NCBI GenBank assembly: GCA_002005505.1
Contig: MVGU01001026.1
Coordinates: 68,501-132,500, forward strand
Direction: 5' to 3'
DNA length: 64,000 nt
Source of the DNA: Botryococcus braunii
Taxonomy: Eukaryota; Chlorophyta; Trebouxiophyceae
The notes beneath the pieces were generated by a model. That model saw nothing but the letters and a program-made list of their open reading frames with translations. It searched no databases and had not been told where the DNA came from. This document shows positions 48,155-64,000 of this stretch, piece by piece. The position numbers were made by a program, and so were the translations under genes. Positions within the stretch are counted from its first letter, which is position 1. Every line of letters begins with the position of its first letter.

Positions 48155-51134
48155 GTGGAGCTCAAGACTTTTGCGGATCACTATTCCAATAATGCTCAAT
48201 GTTTTCCTTTGGACTGTTGATGTTGTGGAATCTAATATCAACTGGCAGCCTGCGTTGACATTCACCGACATTTGGGTGCAGGGTAAAGATGCTACAAAAA
48301 ACACTTTCAAAAGACTAACTGTTTGCCGGCCAGGACGCTCGCAGAAAACCTTGCGACAAAGGTGGTACATTCTTTGGGGGCAACTCCAGCTGAACCATCT
48401 CAAGTCGTGGCTGCCTGCGTATGGGCTGGCCGCCATTTGTAGTTAGTTTTCAAGGGCATTTTTCCTTGGAAATGTGGGGCATCAAAGTTTGAGCTAGCTG
48501 TGGGCGATGTACTCTACATATGCCAGCAGCTTGCTCCTGGACAATTCCAAGTGCGTTCCGTATTGCTCACGGTTGCCATGAGGTATTGGACAGTAGCAAC
48601 TTGGGCCACAAACAGACATGAGTACAAGTATTTTGTCTGCACCTGCTGAGTGCCACATCATCAAGTGGGTTCTGTTTCTGCTGCTATTTGTTTCCCAGGC
48701 TCAGAAGCGTTTGTTGTGTTCTCAGTCAACCCAGCATCTCATTTCTTGACTGATTGATATGGACGAGCCAGTACGTGCAACTGTTGCATCTGTCTGGTCG
48801 TTGGCGGCGTCTTACTCCACCAAAGTTTCTGCATGAAGAATGTATGGTCGACTGGTTGGAAGTCACCAACGAGTGTTGCTTCTCTGGCGCGCACCTGAAG
48901 GGGGGTTGCGAGCAAAGACAATAATCAAGTGCAGCATCAGATCTTCTCAAAGGAGTTTTAATGGCGTTCAAAATGGTGTGTGTGTGTGGGAACCATAAGA
49001 TTTCCCTGCACATGTCGATAAATGCATATCCAGATTCTTCGTATATTTTTGAATCAAGGCAGTGGTGGCTGCACCACTTGCATTGGCACGCCATATTGTA
49101 GTTCCATCGGTCAGTCATACCCAACGCCAAGCCCGAGAACGAATGCCAAGCTAGAAAGAGGCTGCATTTGGATCAATAAGGCCTCTGGTGCAGGTTAATT
49201 TTGTGGGGTGGGGTGGTAAAAGCTGTCTATGGGACAGCCTTCCACAATGGACAGATCAGGGGAAGACATGAGCGTCATAAGCAGCAGTGCTGGAGGGTCA
49301 AACAAAATTGCATTGTCTCAAGATTAGATGTATGGGGAAGATACAGAATGACAGCCCTTTCCTCTTGTCGAAGGAGGCAAGTAGATTGGATACTTTAGTC
49401 CTATGTTTGCAGAGTGACACATATGTATGTATACAGGAAACCAACGAAAGCAGTACATACCGGTACGCAGGTATACCTGAGTGTCTTGAGCAGAGTAAGT
49501 GATGCAGTGCCAAGAGCCAAATCCGTCAATCATTGAAGCTGCTTTATATTGCTTTAATTTAAGGATACGCATCTAAAAAGCAGCTGGAGTAGGCATGCAC
49601 GTGCAAACGAGAAGCGCTGCGTGGAGGGCATACAAAAGCAGAGATCTCGAACTGCTCGAACACACCTCCCCCCCCCTCTCCCCCGCATTCCTTTTACTAC
49701 AAGAAGGAAGATTCATATCACGGGGGTTAGGAAGTTCATCTAGCTTGTAGCTACAAGCACAGATTAGGCAATCCTGCGTTGAGGCGAACAAGTCTTGCCA
49801 AGGAGATGCCAACAGTGCTTTTCAAAAACGTCTTCACATGGATCCCCTTTTGTGCCTGATCTTTTGGGGCAACCCACAAATACGCAACTTTCAGGAGGTA
49901 TTTTCCTTCAGGACGTATGAAGTATAGTTAAAAGTATATTCCAAGAAGCGTCATGTACAGGACATCAACCCTGGACATGTCAGAAGGACAAACATATCAC
50001 GATAACTTCTAAACGTTGGTCGATACGAAGAGGGACACCCTTCCGTGTAAGGGATGAAGCCTGACCCTTCAGAGTCATGATCACTGGATAACAGCAGCGG
50101 CCTCCTCCTTTTTATATGATTCAAGCGGGGTTTGCTGACCACGTGGAACCCATTTGAAGTACGGAAATACAAACACAGGAAATGGTCTTCGTCGTCGTAA
50201 AGTGAACAGACTGGCGCAGCACTTCTTTATACATGCAAACTGCCTAGAAATTTGATGTATAAAAACGCGTGCTTTTTGGCGCCTGAGAGCATTTTCAATG
50301 GGGATCTGCTGGGCTCGAAGACAAATATCTTGAGCGAAAAGAGTTGCAGTTGCATGGTGTGCATATATAGCCTGTGTAGTTCCTCTGTGCCCCAACGGAC
50401 AGAGGGCTTGTATACAGTAACGTATGTGCACTACGGATGGGGTATGCATATGCATATGCGTATGCGGCTCAATTACAATTCACTATTTTCCAGCATGTGC
50501 CTTTACATCACTGCAAGAAATGCCAGCAGTACACCAAACGTGAATGAGAACATTACTTTGAGCTCTCGAGCAAAAGCCATATAATAAGATGGCCCCACCC
50601 CCTTTCTATCTGAATTTGACGTTCGGGTGATCACCCCAACTTACGGTTTTCCTTTCGAGCTGCAGCCTTGCCAATAAGGCGTCCCAAAGGTAAACACCCA
50701 TCCCAGCTGTTTCCCCTCTTCAGGCTGTTAAGTATGCTGACGAAAAACGCACTTATCATGGCGAAATATACACGGCTGACACAGCTGGGATCCTGACGGC
50801 AGAAGTGCTCATGTGCATACATTGTGGGGCCCCACTGTGGTATTGAACTGAAGAGTAACGGTTGGGAGCCCTCGTGATGTGACTTTAGTGATGGCCATGT
50901 ATCCCTTTGGCGCTTTTGACGGCCCTATCTGCCCTGTGCACTTTACAACCTTATAGGCATTTGCAAAGACACGCATGCACTAGATGTCAGCATAAAATAT
51001 TCGCATCCATATGCAGCGCATACACCAAAACACCAATCTATGCTTAAAGTAGGCCCCTGGCAGGGACACCGGTGTGCCACAGCAACCTGTGAGTGGCCGT
51101 TCTACGGCCTTCTGAAGTGAGGGACTGTTTGATA
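48155..51134. other. No gene seen
   Basis: About 3 kb with no exon chain on either strand. Short open frames (for example 50081-50455 minus) carry no motifs. Only minor features are visible, such as a TATGCATATGCATATG run near 50445. Confidence 0.55.
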
Positions 51135-52363
51135 TTATGACATCAAGAACTCTCGGTCGAAAGGAGGAAAGCAGGAGCCCATTGACCATTCGCAATAGTC
51201 GCTGCGCAACTCTTCAACAGCACATGACTCCTCTCGCACCCTTACGTCTAGTCTGACCCCGGGCAGATGAGCCAGGGCATTCCTCAGCGCCTCCTCATCA
51301 GATTTTGAGGAAGTGGTTAACGTGCACAACTCCAGCCATTGTGCATGCTTAAGCGCATCCCAATCAGGAGCAGGGTCTCTGGAGCACCAGGTTCCCAGCA
51401 TCTCCAGACGCGTCAAAAATTTAAGGTTGGCGCCATTCAACATCTCCATCGGACAGGCGGGCATTTCGCCGTCACAAAAGAGACGCACTACCTTCAGTTC
51501 TGGTAAAGCTGACACAATGCCCCTGGTAGATTCCAAATCAATGGGCATGTGCATTGCAACTTCCAGCCATGTTAACCACGACATAGATTCAAGTGGAATT
51601 TTCCAGTCTTCTGAAGGGCTAGCATATCGGTCCTCGACGTGACACAGGTCCAACCCTAAACACTTCAATTGTGTCAGGATATTAAGATTCATCATGGGGA
51701 CCTCAAAACAACCGGTCAGGTTACAGAAGAGCGTCCTCAGGTTTGACAGCTTGCATAGGCTTGAGAAGGTAGAGTTCCCATCTACTTCACCAGTAATTGC
51801 CACGCTCAGGCGCTCCAAGTTGGTCCACTTGGGTAGCCAGCTGCATACGTCTCTAAATGCCAGCGAGCCGTAAGACAAGTCTAAAGATTGGACTGAGGAG
51901 CAGGAAAAGGCAAGGCAGTCCAAATTGATTGTTGTCTGGAGTGCAGTCAGCTTGGACAATTTAGACAGGGTTTCGTTGAGAACGTTATGTACCTTTTTAA
52001 TGTCAGCATTCGGCAGAAAAAACACGTCTTTTTCCGGAAATAGAGACAGCTTGGACAGGCGCGGAGCCAGTTCAGGATAATGGAGGAGGTCCAGCTCCTT
52101 CATGTTCCAAATCCGTAGATGAACACTGGTGAGGTTTGGGAATACATGCAGCTGCCTTGTAAGCTCCGCTGGTGAAATGGCAAGTTCCTTTCTACCATGT
52201 GTCAGATGGGTGAATGTACTGGACACAAACTGAAAGAAGTACTTGTTAGTGGTCCGAAGCTGCTTCTTTGTCCTAGGGTCAAGAAATCCAAGAATTACCC
52301 ACAATGCTCCTTCATCCAAATCCCGTAGACGGACTGGATTGTAACATGCATCCTTTAGAGCAC
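51135..52363 (-). CDS. F-box-like / leucine-rich repeat protein, last exon
   Basis: A single long exon encodes about 410 residues. The start region has an F-box-like helix (LWVILGFLDPRTKKQLRTTN). Irregular leucine-rich repeats follow: LTSVHLRIWNMKELDL, SVQSLDLSYGSLAF, TNLERLSVAITG, SNLRTLFCNLTG and LKCLGLDLC. The C-terminus is acidic (EESCAVEELRSDYCEW). F-box/LRR proteins are usually substrate adaptors of SCF ubiquitin ligases, which is an inference here. No in-frame ATG precedes the F-box-like part. The frame stays open to an AG acceptor at 52364-52365 (entry phase 1), so the start codon should be in an upstream exon beyond the TG tract at 52651. Confidence 0.65.
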
Positions 52364-53614
<1,251 letters not shown>

Positions 53615-54730
53615 GCAAGCTTTGCGACCTTCCGGTACAGTAGCAATGGTATTGGTCCGGTACAGGAGGTTAAATACCTTGGATTACAGATTCATGCCAA
53701 GAATGGCCTTCAAGCCGGCATTAAGAACCTCGAGCAGAGGTTCTGGATAGCATGGGAAGACCTTACTAGAGCTTATAGCAATCTCGGTTGCAACATGTCA
53801 ATGATGCTCATGACAGAACTGTACTTAGCTTGCCTACCACCCCTCATCTCCTATGGATGTGAAGTCTGGGCATTCAGATGCTTTCAAGGCAGACAATTGT
53901 CTTCGGGAAAACCTAGTAGTATACCCCTATTGGATGCGCACAAGCGGGTCCTAGCTCAGATTTTGGGGGTGCGTCGGACAATCCCTGAGGAAATAATCAA
54001 TTGTGAATTAAACATATTTTCTTTGTGGTCAACTTGGATCTTACGTATGGCCAGGTTTTGGAACAGTATAGCGGCCATGAGACCTGATTCATTACACTAC
54101 AAGGTCCTCATGCATGACATTAGGTTGGCAATAGTAGAAGGCCGAGAAACGTTTTCGGGTACCCTTATGCAACAACTTAAGAAACTAGGATACTATATAG
54201 CTGACCATGTGCGGTTTGATAGAGCCTTGCAGATTGACATTTCACAGGTAAAGGATCTGTTAGACCGTAAAAGTGACATGATATGGGATGACCTGGACAT
54301 CTCCCCTCGCACTTGTGCATCCCCAAGAGCCTTATTCTGCAGATACCAAAGGTGGTTCGCACGTCCGCCTCATGTGCCACGGCGTAAGAGTGCGCTCAAA
54401 CTCCACCTTCCTAATTGTACATTGCGGACCTTTATGCGATTTAGATTAGGGTGTCATGACCTTCCTATTGATAAAGGTAGACAACAAGGCATCCCTCGAG
54501 ACCAGAGGATTTGCACGAGGTGCTCCTTAGAGCTCGTTGGTGATGAACATCATCTGTTGTTCACTTGTCCGGCTGTACAACATGTACGGCAACAATTTAT
54601 GCATCTCTTTCAACAAAGGAGTCGATCTGTACAGACGTTTATGTGGCAAGAAGACCTTGAAGGGGTTGCCAAATTTGTGACTAGAGCATTGGAGAGCTAC
54701 CTCACTCTCCCAGGTGCTGTGCGACCTTAG
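53615..54730 (+). mobile_element. LINE retrotransposon, C-terminal end of ORF2, 5'-truncated
   Basis: A continuous frame from 53615 encodes the thumb and C-terminal region of a non-LTR reverse transcriptase. It shows VQEVKYLGLQIHAKNG, LISYGCEVWAF, LDAHKRVLAQILGVRR, and a terminal zinc-knuckle-like CTRC..HHLLFTCPAVQHVRQ typical of LINE C-termini. The polymerase core with the catalytic Asp residues lies before the preserved part and is missing, so the copy is truncated and inactive. The last 25 bp of the frame plus about 80 bp of 3' UTR recur at 30544-30650. Confidence 0.85.
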
Positions 54731-54815
54731 TTGGCTAAGATATGGGTCATTCATTGTACTGCCGTCCTCTTCAGCCCTAGTGGCTGGTCTTTGGATGTAA
54801 TCTTCCTTCTTCTTC
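54731..54815 (+). mobile_element. LINE 3' UTR and pyrimidine-rich tail
   Basis: This follows the LINE stop codon and matches the second copy at 30571-30650. Similarity ends in a TTCCTTCTTC-type tail, which marks the probable 3' terminus of the element. Confidence 0.75.
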
Positions 54816-54849
54816 CTTCTATTGCTACTTTCGACGGGACAAGCAGAGG

Positions 54850-54948
54850 TCCCTGCTGGGACTCCAGTCCCGGACTCTGCCCGGACTCCCGGACTCTGGG
54901 CCTCTGCTGGGACTCAGAGTCCCGGACTCTGCCAGGGAGTCGGGCCGC
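54850..54948 (+). repeat. Short tandem repeat (CCCGGACTCTG core)
   Basis: Imperfect repeats of about 11-30 bp built from CCCGGACTCTG and CTGGGACTC. Confidence 0.8.
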
Positions 54949-55990
54949 AGCCCGAAGTCCCTGCATACGGCTTGGCAATCCTGAGTTGGGATTCAACTTG
55001 GATCGCTGATGTTAAGGGGGGAACCGCTGCATAGTGGGAGGGACGCGCCGTGGCGCGTGGAGGGGGCACACGCGGCAGCGACGTGCGTGGGCTAGCGGAG
55101 TTTATCATTTTGACGGGGTGGTGACGTATCGTTGCAGGGGCATGTGTGTGTGGGGGGCGTCTTCGCGTAAGGAAAGGATGCGGCCGTTTACTGTGCGTGT
55201 GACAGGTCTACGTCCTTTTGCATGCCGTGTGCCTGTTGTTGGAAGGACCGTGTGGCGGGCATGTGGGTTCTGTGGGTGCTGGATCTGGTGGCAAGTGCCC
55301 CTGGAACAGACAGCCACCTAAATGAAAGTACATGTGGGCAGGTCGACGTGGGAAAGACGCTTTCCTTATCCCACTGTGCTGTCTTGCGGTGCGCCAACAA
55401 CCGCCTGTGGCCTTTCAAGCATTTTCATTTGAAACACTGTGGCCATGTTGCAAAATGTCACGGGAGGCGTTGCATAAATAATGCATATGCAAGGGAAGAT
55501 ATATGGCCACATGCAGATGTTGATCTCTCCAGAAAGCACATACCGCTTATTGACCTCAAAGCAACAGGTGGATACATCTTTTAAGTGCTAGATCGGAGCA
55601 ACTGCAACCAAATGGGCAGAAACTTGGACATATTCAATGATGCTCAGAGGGCAATCCATGGCGCAGATCATCATGGGTCAAGCATGACCGACCCATGCAG
55701 CCATTCTCCCCAACGCACGCACGCACACGCACGAAGGAGCATGTGTGCTTCCCGTACATCTACACATGTGCACGTGCTCACACATGAATATTCCCCCATG
55801 AGCATGGAATCCCGAGCCATGTTCGTGTTCAAAGCCTACATGTACATTGCCATATGTCAACTTCCGCAAAGTCCACGAGTTTGAAGAAAGTAAAGGATAA
55901 GAAATAAAGGAGAACTTCAAAGAAAACGAGGGTATACGTTTCGAGTGAGAAGCAACAGCTGTGCCGGTGCATCAGTTGAATTACACATAT
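54949..55990. other. No supportable gene
   Basis: An open frame at 55222-55584 (plus) encodes 120 residues without motifs or codon pattern that would support it. Otherwise unremarkable. Confidence 0.4.
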
Positions 55991-56425
55991 GCCCAGCAAG
56001 GCGGACCGCTTGTGCTGATGGGCAGCACGAGTCCTACAAGCAGGCAACTAGGACGCAAGGTCCACCATTTAATTGTTGTCATCCAGAACAAGGGGCACGC
56101 GTATGCTGATGTTGGCACGAGGCCCAACAAGCTACTTGTGCACAATATTGCGCACAAGTATGGCGGACATTAATGTCCACCATTTAAGTAGTGCTCTTTG
56201 GACTCAACACAAGGGCGTATAATTGTACTGATGCGGGCACAAGCCCTCAACAAGCTGCTTTGGCTCAACGTTCACCAAGCAACAGTTGCGACTCAAGACA
56301 AGGCACAGGATTGTGCTGATGCGGGCACGAGCCCCAACAAGGTGCTGTGCTCAACGTCCACCAATCAACAATTGTGACTCGAGACAAGGCACATGCTTGT
56401 GCTGATATGGACGAGAGTTCCTAAA
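55991..56425 (+). repeat. Minisatellite, ~85-118-bp units
   Basis: About five diverged units share CAAGGCAC, TTGTGCTGATG..GGCACGAGCCC, AACAAGCTGCT and GTCCACCA blocks. The middle units (near 56200-56390) are the closest to each other. Confidence 0.8.
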
Positions 56426-56639
56426 AGCCACTGCGACCCGACGTCACAAACTAGCTGTTCGATTTGCAGACATTTCTCCAGAAGGCACGGAGTTGTTGTA
56501 ATGTGCGCACATGTCCCAATAAGCTGCTGTGCAGATGTGGCGCAAGTTGCACATCGAGCTTATGCGGCAATAAAGCAGGGAGGCAGATGTCCCACATCTG
56601 CGTGCTACAACTGCCTGACGTGGCAAAAGTGTCGTCTTT

Positions 56640-56956
56640 AGCATACTGGAGGACCACAGTACTCCGTGTGCAGATGTGGAACAGCTACGGTTTCCAGCAT
56701 ACACGAGGCCTGCTGTACTGCTGTGCTGATCTGGCACAGTTTGGTGTCCAGCATACACAAGGACCTCTGTACTGCTGTGCTGATCTGGCACGGTTACGGT
56801 GTTTAGCATACACGAGAACCGTTGTCCTGCTGTGCTGATGTGGCACAGCTGTATTGTTCAATATACTCGGGCACTGCTGTACTGCTCTGCGGATCTGGCA
56901 CAGATATGATATTTTAGCATACACGAGGACCGCTGCACTCTGGGCTGAGGCGGCAC
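56640..56956 (+). repeat. Minisatellite, six ~55-bp units
   Basis: Six consecutive units begin AGCATACACGAGGACC (with variations) and contain CTGTGCTGATCTGGCACAG. Unit starts are near 56640, 56696, 56750, 56805, 56860 and 56917. Confidence 0.9.
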
Positions 56957-57657
56957 ACAATCCCCTCAACCTCAATTGGACCCCCCCACCCTCTCTTTCT
57001 CTCTTGCTCACATGATCTCCCCACTCCCCCAAATTTGCAGATGATAATGAAAATGCCAAAAAGATAAGCTAGCACATCTGAGCCTCTAAGGCCCCTAAGC
57101 GCAAAGCCTTTTGTGAGGACATAATCAGTCTGGAGTTTGTTCAACAACTGGCAGGCAGCCCCGAGTTCAAACACTTTGATGGGGTCCCAAATCCACCCCA
57201 CATTTCGAATCAATTTGGGACGGCAAACGTTTGCTTCGACACTGCAATGCCCCAGCCAGTCAGACAGGAACGGCCGCCTTCAGGCTGTCTAAAAAAAAAA
57301 TTCCAGCCCCCCCCCCCCTCCCCGGGGGGGCAAAAAAAAGATGGGACGCCCTGTGCAGGCCAGGGAAAAACCCGGACTTGGGAGTTGCCTAACAAGGCGA
57401 CTTCAAAGAAGCTAGAAGGCCCAAGCCAGTCATAGGGAAAATGCTGTGCTGGGGTTGCCTAATAAGGCCAGGCAACCATCGAAAAAGCTGGAAGGCCCAA
57501 TTCCACCAGAAGGGACCCGCTGTGAAGGGGGTTGACTAACAAGGCAGAGCGACCTTTGAAGAAGCTGGGAGGCCCAAGCCAAGCAGCACGGATTGTTGTG
57601 CTGGGGTTGCCTAACATGGCAAGCAAGAGCTTCAACGAAGTTGGGACGCCCGACCAC

Positions 57658-61581
<3,924 letters not shown>

Positions 61582-62052
61582 GGCAAATTTAAAGGGAACT
61601 AGCTCTAATGATTATATTTAAATGTATATTTGTGAAAGAGCTTGACTTTTGAGATAATATGATGAAATTTACATACAATTTCAAGATTCTTGTTTGGAGC
61701 GTCGCCGTCGCCCCTATCCTCTTAATCGTATCTAGGCGACGTGATCTGTACCATTCACACGTTTTTATTGTCGACGGGCGTCCAGTCAGTGACTGGCAGT
61801 CACTCGAGTCCACTCCAGTGGGCAGCGCGTTTGGGCAGTGGGCCGGCCCTCTGGTCCCCTCGGTCCCTTTCAAGGGGATCGCAGCGGATCAGACTCAGAA
61901 TTCTGACGGAATTTACCACTGCGTGTCGTTGCATTACATGTGTTTTTTAAGGTATTGCGCTGATAGATGTTTGTGATGCAGTCGAGAGATAAACAAAAGC
62001 GTGAACTGTAGCAGAGGCGGCTCCGTTTAGGAGTTGGAAACGGGTGTCCTCC
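61582..62052. promoter_or_regulatory. Shared divergent promoter region (LTD / Lys-rich protein)
   Basis: The LTD start codon (minus) and the next gene's start codon (plus) are 471 bp apart and divergent. A short inverted motif CCAGTCAGTGACTGG occurs near 61790. No known element was recognised. Confidence 0.45.
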
Positions 62053-62498
62053 ATGGAGGATGAGCTTGAGGATTCTGCACACCCTTTAGATAAACTTCTG
62101 AAGCGGTCGAAGAAGGAGAGATCAGCCTCTCCCGCAATAACGGTCTCAGGCAGCGCCGAGGTCAATGGTCGCCCCACACCTGGGACAAAGCCCAAACCAT
62201 CAAAGAAAAGAAAGAAGCTGAAGACACCAGCTGATGGGTCTATTATTAAACGTAAAGACGCAACATCAAAATCAAAAGGATCCCGGCTGAGAGCTATAGA
62301 GCCCCTGAGTGGTGTCACAGTTCCGGCCGAGGACGGGGCCGAACAGTCGGCAGCCGACAGTGCCGTGAAGGAAAACGCTGACCTAGGGGCTGCAGAGAAG
62401 AAGAAGCTTGCTGCCAAGCGTCTGCCGCTGGGGGCTGTGCTCGTCCCTAGTGATGTAGACCGCAATTTGGAAGTGACCCGCCTGCTGAAGCCTACCAG
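62053..62498 (+). CDS. First exon of a Lys-rich, probably nuclear protein
   Basis: From the ATG at 62053 (MEDELEDSAHPLDKLLKR) the frame runs 148 codons plus two bases to a donor (ACCAG|GTTAGT). The peptide has basic clusters that look like nuclear localisation signals (LLKRSKKERSASP, KPSKKRKKLKTP), a Ser/Ala-rich acidic middle, and LPLGAVLVPSDVDRNLEV before the donor. Composition suggests a nuclear or nucleolar protein; I do not recognise it. Later exons should lie beyond 62.5 kb. A weak candidate is around 63000 (KLLLQNFKAMAFVSASKE), but its phase does not join directly. Confidence 0.55.
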
Positions 62499-62583
62499 GT
62501 TAGTGTTTTCACATCCTTGACAGCATAGGAACTGTGACTACGCATGCATATCTCTCCAATTTTTCACAATGTCTTATGGTCTT

Positions 62584-62613
62584 ATAAGCCGACACAACGT
62601 TGTGTCGGCTTAT
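62584..62613. repeat. 30-bp perfect palindrome without spacer
   Basis: ATAAGCCGACACAAC is followed immediately by its exact reverse complement (centre AACGTT). It lies in the presumed first intron of the Lys-rich gene. Confidence 0.97.
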
Positions 62614-64000
62614 GTAATACAGCAGATAGTTCAGGATTTGTCACATGCCGCAAGGAAAGAAAACCTATGGGGTGCAAATGTAACGGCTTTCACACATGAC
62701 TGTGTGAAGCGTGCTAGGAAACATGGTGCCATCGGACCTGTTCCAAAGGGACCTCCATGTGTGAATCCATTTGTTGGTCATTTCGCAACCTAAACTGTTC
62801 CGGCTTGTACGGATCAGTGCTCGAGCTGGACGCAGGAGGTAGAACTCAGCACATTGTGCAGACCTCTGGGTTACTTGTTCTGTCCAAGGATCCTACTGCT
62901 ACTCCATGTGTGCATGTTCAGCAGCAGGCTGTACCTAGTGCATCCCCAAGTCTGTGAGGGCTATGCGTGGGTCAGCTGGGGAGCTTCAACAGTCTGCAGG
63001 ATAAGTTGTTGTTGCAGAATTTCAAGGCAATGGCGTTTGTTTCCGCCAGCAAAGAGATAATCTGTGGATTGAGGGTGGGAAGTTTTAAGCAGCTCGAGCA
63101 GCACCCCCCCCCCCCCCAAACCCCGCCCTATCCTTCTCACGCTTGTGAACCGTGTTGGACTGATACAAACGAGTCCTGGAAAGGCAGGGCCAGGCGCCTC
63201 TTACATGCTCCCTATCTGGGGGCCTTGTGTTTCTCTAGCCGACAAGAGCATGTCAGGCGGCTTCTGCTCGTGAAGACGCTGCCCCCCCCCCCCCCCCCTC
63301 GGCCCTTCCAAGCGCCCACCTCGTCTCCACCCCCTTCTAGCGGGAGGGGGGGGGTGGCAGGGGGTGCAGCGCTAGAAAAAGTGTAAAGTGTATATGACCC
63401 GGCACATGCAGAGGAAGCAGGACGTTAGCACCACAAGACTGGTGAAGGTTTGCTGAGAGAGCTCGTAAGGAGCATGAGCAACGACTAGGGGCCTGTGGGA
63501 ATAGCAGCAGGGGTCTAACTTCTCTCCCCCCCCCCCCCCCCCCGGGGGCGGCAGGAGGCACTAGCGTACGCAAAGGCCCTCAGGGACATTCCCTCGAAAT
63601 TAGGCAACTTTTCAAAGTGTATACCATGCAGACCATTGGCCAGTGGGCATTGGAGTGGTGAGATAAGGGGTCAGACGCACCAAAGAGAGCCCTGTTGATA
63701 GGGGCCAGGGTGGTGAGGTAAGTTGCTAGTCACGTGTACAAGTTGTTATGAGGATAGATGTGGGGTGGTTTTGAGGGATGGTAGATCACCAGCAACCCCG
63801 GCAATGACGCACCAGTCCACCAGTATACGGGTGGAAGATGGACGCTGCACTGAGAGGATAGGGTAGATGAAGTTACCGTTTACAGCAATCTGTTGTTTTT
63901 CTTGGGGGGGGGGGGGGGGTTTGATTTGGTACCGGGAGCCATACGATGGGGCCATGTCGCGGGGCGGTGTTGACAGCCATATAGCGGGGCCATGTCGCTC
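62614..64000. other. No clear exon; C and G homopolymer runs
   Basis: Long C or G runs occur at 63104-63117, 63283-63298, 63526-63543 (C run joined to a G run) and 63905-63919. Open frames here are created mainly by these tracts. Confidence 0.5.

Noticed and set aside
47723..48436. 237-codon minus-strand frame
   Set aside because: It is antisense to the duplicated plus-strand exons, shows no motif, and mirrors their codon structure.

Overview
This is a window of eukaryotic nuclear DNA, almost certainly from a photosynthetic organism of the green lineage (green alga or early streptophyte). The evidence is a plastid LHCP-translocation protein (LTD/GDC1 type, a green-lineage family), a small protein with a bipartite plastid plus thylakoid-lumen presequence, a plant-type thiamine pyrophosphokinase, and intron-rich genes with GT-AG junctions in good reading phase. 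I cannot name the species. Gene models were built by hand by joining exons whose phases agree. They have not been checked against RNA or homologues.

Layout. 1-3.2 kb: C-terminal half of a Ty1/copia polyprotein, its polypurine tract and LTR start, and a perfect 141-bp direct repeat. 4.5-11.3 kb (+): a nine-exon gene for an ankyrin, coiled-coil and Ser/Pro-rich protein of about 1206 aa. 11.3-14.5 kb: no gene seen. 14.5-18.1 kb (-): a twelve-exon gene for a protein with two HMG boxes (648 aa), divergent from 18.5-21.2 kb (+), thiamine pyrophosphokinase (five exons). 21.2-25.8 kb: gene-poor, with two large perfect palindromes. 25.8-38.5 kb (+): a seventeen-exon membrane receptor-like kinase (about 1055 aa) with signal peptide, Cys-rich ectodomain modules, one transmembrane helix and a TKL-like kinase. 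41.1-42.5 kb: a satellite array studded with poly(T)/poly(G) tracts. 43.1-43.9 kb: a broken GIY-YIG-like ORF. 45.2-46.7 kb (+): a six-exon putative thylakoid-lumen protein (149 aa). 47.7-48.2 kb: a duplicated terminal exon, one copy carrying an intron-like insertion. 51.1-52.4 kb (-): an F-box-like/LRR protein. 53.6-54.8 kb (+): the 3' end of a LINE, whose 3' tail recurs inside a kinase intron. 55-57.7 kb: three minisatellite arrays. 57.7-61.6 kb (-): the LTD gene, divergent from the first exon of a lysine-rich protein at 62.05 kb (+).

Introns and intergenic DNA are loaded with (TG/CA)n, (GA/CT)n, homopolymers and minisatellites, several of which touch or derive from exons. The genes do not form one pathway. 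Two serve the plastid (LTD and the lumenal candidate), one serves thiamine diphosphate synthesis, one is a nuclear HMG protein and one is a cell-surface kinase. The most unusual items are the receptor kinase with exon-shuffled modules, the exon-derived tandem array at the end of LTD, the intron-like insertion in the duplicated exon, the perfect palindromes, and ACGT motifs spaced one helical turn apart upstream of the ankyrin gene.
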